From contig DGDX01000123.1 of assembly GCA_002385665.1 (NCBI GenBank), positions 17,651 to 42,885 of the forward strand: a stretch of DNA of 25,235 nucleotides, written 5' to 3'. Below the pieces are notes generated by a model. That model was not told where the DNA came from and made no database searches. It worked only from the letters and a program-made list of their open reading frames with translations. Within the stretch, counting starts at the first letter, position 1, and every line of letters begins with the position of its first letter. This document shows positions 1-6,772 of the stretch, one piece after another. The translations under genes and the position numbers were made by a program. The DNA comes from Firmicutes bacterium UBA3941. GTDB taxonomy: Bacteria > Bacillota > Clostridia > Caldicoprobacterales > UBA3941.

Positions 1-1590
1 ATAAGAGACAGGGGTAAGCCTTGCCCCGTGTGTGGTTCTACAACACATCCCAATAAGGCAGTACCGACAGCAGATGCCCCCAGTGAAGAAGAGCTTAAAA
101 GTCTCAAGGAGAAAGTAGATATATCCAGGGAAGATATGGAAAGAGCCAGTAACCAATCAGCAACGAAGTTGACTGAGGAAAAATTGGCCAAGGAACAATT
201 GCTAAAGGCTGCCGAGGTACACTTTCCAAAGCTGGAGGAGGATTTACAGGAGGAAGCCTTAAAATCCCTGATAGAATCGGCCCTGGACCAAAATAACGAG
301 AAGAAGAAAGAATTAGATGATAGATATTTAAAGTTAAAGGAGCAGCTTGCTCGTAAATCTGATGCAACAAAACAGCTTAAGTTGCTGGAGGAATCCCTCA
401 AGGATTGCGAAGAACTAATGGATAAGCAGGAGGAAGAAAGGAATAACATCAATGCAGCCGTGGCTTCTATGGAGGGGGAACTTAGAACCCTAAAGTCCTC
501 ATTGGAATATGAAAGCCATCAGCAGGCGGAAATGACCATTAAGGAATGGGAGAGCCAGCTGGACAAATTGAAAACTACCTTTAATAAAGCCGAACAAGCC
601 TATCACAAGGCTAAGAATGAATTGGATAGCAATCGGACCCTTTTAAAAGATTATCAGGAAAGGCTAAGTGAGACCGAGAAAGCCAAAAATGATGCTTGGA
701 AAGCGTATACGGAAGGCATAATCAAATGCGGTTTTCGGGATGATGTCGATTACCATGAGGCCCTTAAGACCGAATCAGAAATTAGAGCACTTAAGAAATC
801 AATCGACGAGTATACAAGAGAGGTCCTGGCAGTTGAGCAGGATTTAAAAAGGTTTCGTGAGGAAACAAAGGGTAAGGAGGAGCAGGATCTGGAGGGCTTA
901 AAGGCCATACAGAAGGAATTGGAGGAGGCCAAAAGTCAGGTGGGAAAATCCATCCAGGTTCTGGTGACCCGACTGGAGACCAACAAATCCATTTTAACAG
1001 CCCTGGAGAAAGCCATAACCAAGGCAATCAGCTATCAGAAGGAATATCTACTATTGGGTAAACTGTCAAGGACGGCCAATGGGGAGCTTGCCGGGAAGCA
1101 AAAGCTGGCCTTTGAACAATATGTACAAGCTTCGTACTTTAACCGAATACTCATCGAATCCAATAAAAGGCTTAGGGTTATGACTAACAATAGATACGAG
1201 CTCCTTAGGAGGGAGGACGCCACAGATCTTCGGTCTAAGGGACTTGAGATCGATGTGCTGGATCACTATACCGGTCGGGTACGCTCGGTTAAGTCCTTAT
1301 CCGGCGGAGAATCCTTTAAGGCGTCCCTATCTTTGGCTCTGGGGCTGTCGGATGTGATTCAAAGTTATGCAGGCGGCGTAGAGATCGATACCCTCTTTAT
1401 CGACGAAGGCTTTGGAGCATTGGATACCGTATCCTTGGAGCAGGCAATACAGACCCTGGTAGGATTGACGGAAGGAAACCGGCTTGTAGGAATTATCTCC
1501 CATGTAAGCGAGTTGAAGGAAAGAATTGACCGGCAGATAGTGATTAAAAAGACCCCAAGGGGGAGCACCCTTAGTATCATAGGTGTTTAG
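1..1590 (+). CDS. sbcC: SbcC/Rad50-type exonuclease subunit, C-terminal half (5' partial)
   Basis: SbcC is the SMC-like ATPase of the SbcCD nuclease, which opens hairpins and trims DNA ends. The reading frame is open from base 1, so the gene enters from outside the window and 529 codons are visible. The first codons encode a CPVCGS zinc hook (cysteine codons at 22-24 and 31-33), the apex of the coiled coil through which two SbcC arms dimerise. About 380 residues of Glu/Lys-rich coiled coil follow. The C-terminal ATPase lobe has the ABC signature SLSGGESFKASLSL, Walker B TLFIDEGFGALD and the H-loop GIISHVSEL. The N-terminal Walker A half, and probably sbcD, lie upstream of the window. The first in-frame GTG at 28 falls inside the zinc hook and is not the true start. 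Identification is firm. Confidence 0.96.
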   Translation: MRDRGKPCPVCGSTTHPNKAVPTADAPSEEELKSLKEKVDISREDMERASNQSATKLTEEKLAKEQLLKAAEVHFPKLEEDLQEEALKSLIESALDQNNEKKKELDDRYLKLKEQLARKSDATKQLKLLEESLKDCEELMDKQEEERNNINAAVASMEGELRTLKSSLEYESHQQAEMTIKEWESQLDKLKTTFNKAEQAYHKAKNELDSNRTLLKDYQERLSETEKAKNDAWKAYTEGIIKCGFRDDVDYHEALKTESEIRALKKSIDEYTREVLAVEQDLKRFREETKGKEEQDLEGLKAIQKELEEAKSQVGKSIQVLVTRLETNKSILTALEKAITKAISYQKEYLLLGKLSRTANGELAGKQKLAFEQYVQASYFNRILIESNKRLRVMTNNRYELLRREDATDLRSKGLEIDVLDHYTGRVRSVKSLSGGESFKASLSLALGLSDVIQSYAGGVEIDTLFIDEGFGALDTVSLEQAIQTLVGLTEGNRLVGIISHVSELKERIDRQIVIKKTPRGSTLSIIGV

Positions 1591-1603
1591 CCTCTCCGCG
1601 TTT

Positions 1604-1664
1604 TAGAATAAAAGGGGACGGTTCTCATGTGCACTGCACACTGGAACCATCCCTTTTTGTTCTA
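1604..1664. repeat. long imperfect inverted repeat (REP-like hairpin) between convergent genes
   Basis: Two 21-base arms (1604-1624 and 1644-1664) are reverse complements except at three positions, two of which are G-T wobbles in RNA. The core is GGGGACGGTTC, and the loop contains a small TGTGC/GCACA stem. It lies in the short gap between the ends of sbcC (+) and the M56 gene (-). The right arm contains TTTTT and the left AAAA, so it could terminate transcription from either side. The GGGACGGTTC core resembles dispersed palindromes I recall from clostridial genomes; that link is from memory and only one copy is present here. Confidence 0.7.
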
Positions 1665-1696
1665 GGCGTTTATTTTCGGCTGTTGTCTCCCAACAA

Positions 1697-3274
1697 TTAT
1701 TTATCAACTGGATCGTACCCAACAACGGTCCATATTCCGTCATCATCCTGTCTAACCAACCTTTTTAGAAATACCTTTGCTATGGGTGTTTTCTCTCCAC
1801 CTATCTCTACAATAGTCACTTCGTTAGTCTCATAGACAATTTTCATATCCTCGGTGTCTACGGGAAAATCACCTTGGATGCCGTCTGGCGATATTTGAAG
1901 TCCTACAAAGGTTTGAACTACGGCAAGGGGGCTTAACTGCCATGGTGAATGCCCTTCATCCACTTGTTTCTGATCCCTTTTTACGACCTCCATATCTACT
2001 TCAACCAATACCTGAGGTTTTTGTGGCAAACTATTATCTGTATCTGCTATTTCCTGGGCTTCATCCATTTTGGAAGATTCTACATCTTCAACGGAGGTAT
2101 CCCGATTTTCTTCCATCTGGTTTTCTTGGACTAATGTCACGTCATCGTTATCTTTCGTTGATAGGGGAGGTTTGCCTAAATCTTTAGCTCTGGTCAAACC
2201 ATTGGTCAAACCGATTCCACCAATCAAAATGATTGTAGCTACTGCAATTATTGTCCATCTAAACGGTATCTTATTAAACTTCTTAATCATGATTATCCTC
2301 CTCTTAAGATCTGATTTATTCGTAGCCAACCCGATAGCTCCGGGATTCCAATAGGGCTTTGACAAAATTTCTAATAAACTAATTATAGTTTTTCCATAAT
2401 CCTTACGTTTTTCCGGTTCAAGATAAGCCAATACATGGGCATCGCAGGCAATTTCACAGTCACTTCGCATCTTTCGAAAGGCATACCACACTACTGGATT
2501 AAACCAATGCAAAGCCTGTATTATTACAATAATCCAATTTATTAATATATCCCTTCGTCTTAAGTGCACCATTTCGTGAAGAAATACATATTCAAGCTCT
2601 TCAGGTGACAGTTCCTCCGCCAGATGATGCGATATTAGGATCTTTGGCTTAAAAAATCCGAAGAGGGAAGGGGCTGTTGCCTGAGGACTGTATACAATCC
2701 GGGGTAGCCTTTTGGTCCTTGTCCCTTTTCCTAAGCGCTCCAGAATCCCCACCATGTTATCCTCTACGCATTCAGGCATATTATTGATCTTGTAAAGCAG
2801 GATAGAATATATTCCAAGATTATAGAGGAGTACCACAAGTACACCTACAGCCCAAATACCTTTGGCGGCGTTAATCCAAAATGGTGCTTGGAAAAAGTTA
2901 TTTAGATTATCGATGGTATCGGCTTTATTCTCCAGGCCTCCATGCAACGCTTGTCTGGCATCATCTTCTCTCTGGGGGGCCTGTCCTCCATCGTCAATGT
3001 TTGATAAGTTAAGGTTATGGCCTACATCAAACTGAGGTTTTGTATATATCTCTATATTTTCTATTACCTGTGGAACCAAATTAAAAATGCTAAAGGATGT
3101 TTCAGGGGCGTGGGGGATAACTAGTCTAACTATAAGTAAGAACCAGATATAATAGTGGAAGGCGGCATTGAACTTGTCCTTTAGCAACGCCTTTATAAGG
3201 ATTATAATCCCAGCCACAACACTTCCCATAAGGGACATAGCGATTACTGATTGAAATAGTTTATGTAGGCTCAA
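1697..3274 (-). CDS. BlaR1/MecR1-like M56 family antirepressor metallopeptidase with atypical sensor domain
   Basis: M56 peptidases are membrane zinc proteases that relay an outside signal by causing inactivation of a partner BlaI-type repressor. The 525-residue protein has N-terminal membrane segments near residues 10-30 and 40-55, a third near 138-160, then a cytoplasmic zincin domain with HEMVH at 233-237 and a downstream Glu in DCEIACD (E274). A last membrane segment lies near 339-357. The remaining ~165 residues are predicted extracellular: an acidic linker, then a ~100-residue domain ending in GIWTVVGYDPVDK. I see no penicillin-binding SxxK/SxN/KTG sensor as in true BlaR1, so beta-lactam sensing is not supported. 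The start is TTG at 3274, well placed behind AGGAGGTGA. The blaI-like gene ends 28 bases upstream, so the two form an operon. No beta-lactamase gene is adjacent. Confidence 0.9.
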   Translation of the reverse strand: MSLHKLFQSVIAMSLMGSVVAGIIILIKALLKDKFNAAFHYYIWFLLIVRLVIPHAPETSFSIFNLVPQVIENIEIYTKPQFDVGHNLNLSNIDDGGQAPQREDDARQALHGGLENKADTIDNLNNFFQAPFWINAAKGIWAVGVLVVLLYNLGIYSILLYKINNMPECVEDNMVGILERLGKGTRTKRLPRIVYSPQATAPSLFGFFKPKILISHHLAEELSPEELEYVFLHEMVHLRRRDILINWIIVIIQALHWFNPVVWYAFRKMRSDCEIACDAHVLAYLEPEKRKDYGKTIISLLEILSKPYWNPGAIGLATNKSDLKRRIIMIKKFNKIPFRWTIIAVATIILIGGIGLTNGLTRAKDLGKPPLSTKDNDDVTLVQENQMEENRDTSVEDVESSKMDEAQEIADTDNSLPQKPQVLVEVDMEVVKRDQKQVDEGHSPWQLSPLAVVQTFVGLQISPDGIQGDFPVDTEDMKIVYETNEVTIVEIGGEKTPIAKVFLKRLVRQDDDGIWTVVGYDPVDK

Positions 3275-3302
3275 ACCTTGTCACCTCCTAAAAATTCCTG
3301 GC

Positions 3303-3665
3303 CTAATCTAGTATGCGTCTTAATTCTTCAATCTCTTCCCGTGACAGTTCTTCACTGTCAACGAAACTAACCAATAACTTTTTTATAGAACCATCGAAGA
3401 TTTTTTCTAAAAAGAATTTGGTTTCTTCCCTTATGCATTCTTCTTGAGATACCCGAGGATAGTATGCATATGGCGTGGTACTCTTATCAACATTCAGGGC
3501 TCCTTTGTCAGCAAGGCGGCCAAGCAAGGTATGAATGGTCTTGGGGCTCCAGGTGGTATAGTTTTGCAATTCATTGATAACTTGACTGGCATTTAAGGGT
3601 GACTCCTTCCATAGAACCTTCATAACTTGCCATTCTGCATCAGAAATTTTGGGCAACTCTCTCAT
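3303..3665 (-). CDS. BlaI/MecI/CopY family winged-helix repressor
   Basis: This 120-residue repressor has the BlaI-family winged helix: ISDAEWQVMKVLW, then the recognition region WSPKTIHTLLGRLADKG, and a C-terminal dimerisation helix rich in Glu. Family members bind TACAnnTGTA-type dyads as dimers and are removed when the partner M56 protease is activated. The ATG at 3665 is preferred because AAGGTG sits 6 bases upstream; an in-frame GTG at 3674 lies too close to the ribosome-binding site. It is the first gene of a two-gene operon with the M56 protein. Its promoter holds two matching operator dyads (3682-3693 and 3709-3718), so negative autoregulation is very likely. The other regulon members are not in the window. 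Calling it blaI itself would overstate the case, since no beta-lactam link is seen. Confidence 0.93.
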   Translation of the reverse strand: MRELPKISDAEWQVMKVLWKESPLNASQVINELQNYTTWSPKTIHTLLGRLADKGALNVDKSTTPYAYYPRVSQEECIREETKFFLEKIFDGSIKKLLVSFVDSEELSREEIEELRRILD

Positions 3666-3681
3666 CCTTATCACCTTCTTC

Positions 3682-3718
3682 CTACAACTGTAGTCTGTAA
3701 TTATATATTACATTTGTA
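3682..3718. promoter_or_regulatory. tandem BlaI-type operator dyads
   Basis: CTACAACTGTAG (3682-3693) and TACATTTGTA (3709-3718) both match the TACAnnTGTA dyad recognised by BlaI/MecI repressors. Their centres are 26 bp apart. The distal dyad overlaps the -10 element and spacer; the proximal one covers the expected transcription start. Binding at either would block RNA polymerase, consistent with autorepression. Confidence 0.85.
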
Positions 3719-3733
3719 GTCTCGATATGTCAA
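3705..3733 (-). promoter_or_regulatory. sigma-A promoter of the blaI-M56 operon
   Basis: On the minus strand TTGACA (3728-3733) is separated by exactly 17 bases from TAATAT (3705-3710), a near-consensus promoter. It faces the repressor gene, whose start is about 40 bases downstream. Confidence 0.85.
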
Positions 3734-3815
3734 TCCCTATTTTCTAATAATTCCATTTGCCAGAGTCCAATAATTCATGCTATATTCATATTAAGCAAAT
3801 AAATTGGAGGTACAT

Positions 3816-4319
3816 ATGATTATAGAATACAATGGGCATAAGCCAAAGATACATGAAAGCTGCGTTGTAGTAGAAAACGCGACCCTTATCGGACAGGTTA
3901 CCCTAAAGAAGAATGCCAACATATGGTATGGGGCAGTACTCCGTGGGGACGATCACTATATCTCCATCGGTGAAAACACCAATATACAGGATAATTGCGT
4001 CATTCATATCGATCATGATCTTCCCACCATAATTGGGGACTTTGTAACCGTAGGTCACGGTGCCATAGTACACGCTTGCAAGGTTGGAAACAATGTACTG
4101 ATTGGTATGGGAGCAATAGTGCTAAACGGTGCAGAGATAGGGGATAACGTGATAATTGCAGCGGGCTCTCTGGTGCCTCCGGGCAAGAAGATACCTTCAA
4201 ATACTTTAGTTATGGGATCCCCGGCTAAAGTCACCCGGGAATTGACTGAGAAGGATATATCGGATATAAGGGATTCTGCAATATATTATGCTGAATTGGC
4301 TAACAAATACAGGAAATAA
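3816..4319 (+). CDS. gamma-class carbonic anhydrase-like hexapeptide-repeat protein
   Basis: A 167-residue left-handed beta-helix protein of the gamma carbonic anhydrase/YrdA/PaaY family. Repeated hexapeptides such as IGENTN, IGDFVT and IGDNVI run through the middle, with a C-terminal helix from about residue 144. The zinc-ligand pattern is present: H64 in NCVIH, and H81 and H86 in GHGAIVHAC. R43 and D45 in VLRGDD fit the family's active site and trimer interface. Many close relatives show weak or no carbonic anhydrase activity, so the substrate is uncertain. The ATG at 3816 follows GGAGG at 3806-3810; an in-frame TTG at 3804 overlaps that site and is rejected. It is divergent from the blaI operon, so the 140-base gap may be shared by both promoters. 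Confidence 0.92.
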   Translation: MIIEYNGHKPKIHESCVVVENATLIGQVTLKKNANIWYGAVLRGDDHYISIGENTNIQDNCVIHIDHDLPTIIGDFVTVGHGAIVHACKVGNNVLIGMGAIVLNGAEIGDNVIIAAGSLVPPGKKIPSNTLVMGSPAKVTRELTEKDISDIRDSAIYYAELANKYRK

Positions 4320-4350
4320 TCGCCCTGAGCTGCCATATTCCCAAAAAACC

Positions 4351-4379
4351 TTGTAATTTCATAGGACTATTAGTATAAT
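4351..4379 (+). promoter_or_regulatory. promoter of the ABC-F leader transcript
   Basis: TTGTAA (4351-4356), a 17-base spacer and a perfect TATAAT (4374-4379). Transcription should start near 4386, giving a leader of roughly 450 bases before the ABC-F gene. Confidence 0.75.
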
Positions 4380-4400
4380 AATAGCATAACAGAAAATTTT

Positions 4401-4434
4401 GAGGTGCGAAATGAGGAAAGTGTTCTTTAGCTGA
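4401..4434 (+). CDS. putative 7-residue leader peptide MRKVFFS
   Basis: A ribosome-binding site GAGGTG (4401-4406) sits 4 bases before ATG at 4411, followed by six more codons and TGA at 4432-4434, giving the peptide MRKVFFS. Codons 4 to 7 and part of the stop codon form the left arm (4420-4433) of a 14-bp stem with 4503-4516, so a ribosome on this ORF must disrupt that stem. This geometry is typical of leader peptides that sense ribosome-stalling antibiotics upstream of ABC-F or Erm genes. The peptide is inferred only from position, ribosome-binding site and structure coupling; so short an ORF can occur by chance. Confidence 0.6.
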
Positions 4435-4551
4435 TAAAATCGAATAATTCCTTGAAAGAATGCAATTACCTTGGTATAGGTGTGCTCTTTTTTAGGAAAT
4501 GCCGGTTAAAGAACACAAAGAGCTAAATAGGATTAGCCTATAACTTTTTTG
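4420..4551 (+). promoter_or_regulatory. putative transcription attenuator with competing hairpins
   Basis: Arm 4420-4433 pairs with 4503-4516 (14 bp, two G-U wobbles). The same left arm can instead pair through TTTAGCT (4426-4432) with AGCTAAA at 4521-4527. Inside lies a hairpin 4462-4485 (GCA and ACCT pairing with AGGT and TGC) followed by six T (4488-4493), which resembles an intrinsic terminator. After the outer stem, ATAGG/CCTAT forms a small hairpin just before TTTTTT (about 4545-4550). Mutually exclusive pairings with U-runs, beginning in a leader ORF, suggest attenuation. The fold was judged by eye. Confidence 0.5.
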
Positions 4552-4579
4552 TATTTCCATTTATTTATATTGGTTATTT

Positions 4580-4623
4580 AAACTACAGCATGGCTTTATG
4601 TGTTTGCTGTAGTTTTTTGTTTT
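4580..4623 (+). terminator. strong intrinsic terminator upstream of the ABC-F gene
   Basis: An 11-bp perfect stem (AAACTACAGCA at 4580-4590 with TGCTGTAGTTT at 4605-4615) is followed by a T-rich tail to 4623. It lies between the leader promoter and the ABC-F gene, 216 bases before the start codon. It either ends a free small RNA or is the off-state terminator of the leader. The remaining stretch to 4839 has no gene; a weak promoter-like pair TTGGTC/TAATTC (4780-4785, 4804-4809) is the only other candidate start I see. Confidence 0.85.
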
Positions 4624-4839
4624 AGTATGGGCTATTAAGTGTTAAAGCCTTCTACTGTCATTTCCTGAATTCAACTATTTTTAGGATAGATACCTTACCT
4701 TGGGGTTTAAACTCTCTAAACATTTTTCTTGATTCAATTCTATGTAAATTGCATTCTTTATAGCATAAAAACAGGGAGCTTGGTCTCTTTTAAAGAAAAG
4801 ATCTAATTCGTAATATGTAGAATATAGGGAGATGATCTA

Positions 4840-6597
4840 ATGAATTTAAGCTTTAACAATCTTTCCAAGGGATACGACGGTAAGATGATTTTTGAAAATA
4901 TAAGCGGACAAATAGATGATGGGGACAGAATAGGCCTTATTGGTGCTAATGGTGTAGGTAAGACGACCCTGGTAAACATATTAACAGGTAGGGAAGAAAG
5001 AGATTCCGGGGAAATTAGATATACGCCCTCCTATATAAACATCCTGTATATAGAACAATATCCCAAATTCGAAAGGGGTATAACCGTATACCAGGATATT
5101 ATAGGCTTCCTATCCAGGTCAAAGGATTATCAGGATGACTTTAGGGATATGGAAAAAATAGGTGCCATGGCAAGGACAGCATTAAACAAGGTAGGGCTAG
5201 GTAGGGAAAAATGGGATCAGGATGTGGAAAACCTTAGTGGAGGAGAAAAAACCAAGCTGATACTGTCCAGGATGCTTGTAACCAAATTTGATTTTCTTAT
5301 ATTGGATGAACCAACCAACCACCTGGATATAGATACCTCCGACTGGTTGGAAGATTTTATTAAAGGCCTGGATAAACCCATGATTATAATATCCCACGAT
5401 CGCTTTTTCCTGGATAATACGGTAAACAGGATATGGGAATTGGCTGACCAGGGGCTAAAGGCATATGAAGGCAACTACAGCAGCTACAGAGATCAGGAGG
5501 ATATCCGGCTAAAACATATAGAAAGGGAATATGAAAAACAGCAAACCAGAATCCAGGAATTAAGGGAAATGATAAGCGATAGGGAGAATTGGTATAGAAG
5601 TGCCCACAAATCCGCGGGTCAAAATGATTATCTTAGATCAAGGGCCAAAAAGCATGCCAGTTCATTGAAAGCTAAGAGGAGCCAACTGGAACGGTTGGAA
5701 GAAGAAAAGATAGAAAAGCCTCGAAAGCAGCTGTCTCCAGCTTTCGAGATCATAAATAAGAATATAATAGGCAGGAAATTTCCCCGATTCCTTATCAGGG
5801 GAAAAAACATAAGCAAGAGCTTTGGTCAGAACCAAGTTTTGGACAATATATCCTTTAATGTAGAAAGAAAGGACAAAATAGCGGTGATTGGAGCCAACGG
5901 CTCTGGGAAAACCACTTTTTTAAAGACACTGTGTGGTATCCATGATGATTACGTAGGTACCCTGCAGATAAGTCCGTCGGTTAATATGGGCTATTTTTCT
6001 CAGGAACTTGAAAATCTAAACTATGGGGCTACAATACTTGAGGACGTATTAACGGTGGGCGGTTCTGTTGGTGATGTTAGACTTCTTTTGGCATGCCTTC
6101 TTTTCAGGGGAGATGATGTATTCAAAAGGGTAGGGGATTTAAGTATGGGCGAAAAGGGTAGGGTAGCCTTCGCGAAACTCATCCTATCCGATGCCAACCT
6201 ATTGGTCCTGGACGAACCTACGAACTATATGGATATTCAGTCCAGGGAAAAGGTGGAGGAAGCCTTAGAGCAGTTTGAGGGTACCATTATATTTGTTTCC
6301 CATGACAGATATTTTGTTAAGAGGCTGGCTAATAGGATTTTTGTCATTGAGGACAAAAGGCTTCGCTGCTTTGATAGCAACTACGAGGTCTATCTGGCAA
6401 GGACTAGCACTGTCGAATCCCAAGGGACCAAGGAAGATGGACAGAGACAGATGAAAGAGGATATTATGAAACTGGAAACGGAACTGGCATATTTAGGAGG
6501 TAAGCTGGACGGGACACTGGATGAGGAAGAGAAGGAAGAATTAAGCAAAAGGTATCTCCAATTGGCCAGGGAATTAAACAGGATGAAGGGTTTATAA
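4840..6597 (+). CDS. ABC-F family ATPase, probable ribosome-protection type
   Basis: A soluble tandem ABC ATPase of 585 residues with no membrane segments. ABC-F proteins bind the ribosomal E site; some displace ribosome-targeting antibiotics, others act as translation factors. First domain: Walker A GANGVGKTT (35-43), signature NLSGGEK (131-137), Walker B FLILDEPTNHLD (152-163). A charged helical inter-domain linker spans about 222-310. Second domain: Walker A GANGSGKTT (351-359), an altered signature DLSMGEK (433-439), Walker B LLVLDEPTNYMD (454-465). A ~70-residue Glu/Lys-rich tail ends the protein. The degenerate second signature and the antibiotic-leader-like upstream region favour a resistance-type member (Vga/Lsa/CplR-like) over a housekeeping factor; that is inference. 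The ATG follows GGGAG by 8 bases. The gene stands alone. Confidence 0.93.
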   Translation: MNLSFNNLSKGYDGKMIFENISGQIDDGDRIGLIGANGVGKTTLVNILTGREERDSGEIRYTPSYINILYIEQYPKFERGITVYQDIIGFLSRSKDYQDDFRDMEKIGAMARTALNKVGLGREKWDQDVENLSGGEKTKLILSRMLVTKFDFLILDEPTNHLDIDTSDWLEDFIKGLDKPMIIISHDRFFLDNTVNRIWELADQGLKAYEGNYSSYRDQEDIRLKHIEREYEKQQTRIQELREMISDRENWYRSAHKSAGQNDYLRSRAKKHASSLKAKRSQLERLEEEKIEKPRKQLSPAFEIINKNIIGRKFPRFLIRGKNISKSFGQNQVLDNISFNVERKDKIAVIGANGSGKTTFLKTLCGIHDDYVGTLQISPSVNMGYFSQELENLNYGATILEDVLTVGGSVGDVRLLLACLLFRGDDVFKRVGDLSMGEKGRVAFAKLILSDANLLVLDEPTNYMDIQSREKVEEALEQFEGTIIFVSHDRYFVKRLANRIFVIEDKRLRCFDSNYEVYLARTSTVESQGTKEDGQRQMKEDIMKLETELAYLGGKLDGTLDEEEKEELSKRYLQLARELNRMKGL

Positions 6598-6772
6598 ATT
6601 GTTTAGACAATATTATCCTCTGGTGCTATACTGATATTGTAGAAGTTTATTAATCGATTGCTTATATAAGCTAGACTATCATTTTTCATGTCCTTTACAA
6701 ACTTACATAGAAGGGTTATTTAATGAAAAAACAAGCAATCGAAATACCGTTTTTACAGAGGAGAAGATTAGT

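Noticed and set aside
1629..1835. Small plus-strand ORF after sbcC
   Set aside because: It begins within the palindrome and runs antisense through the M56 gene.
1697..3665. Beta-lactam resistance operon
   Set aside because: No beta-lactamase or PBP2a gene is adjacent and the M56 protein lacks the penicillin-binding sensor.
4401..4516. GAGGTGCGAA resembling the 5' hallmark of lysine riboswitches
   Set aside because: The rest of the lysine aptamer is absent, and the motif is better explained as the ribosome-binding site of the MRKVFFS leader ORF.
4386..4551. 6S-RNA-like rod with internal bubble, about 165 nt
   Set aside because: Size and shape fit loosely, but the leader ORF, U-runs and ABC-F gene downstream make an attenuator more likely; I could not match conserved 6S elements.
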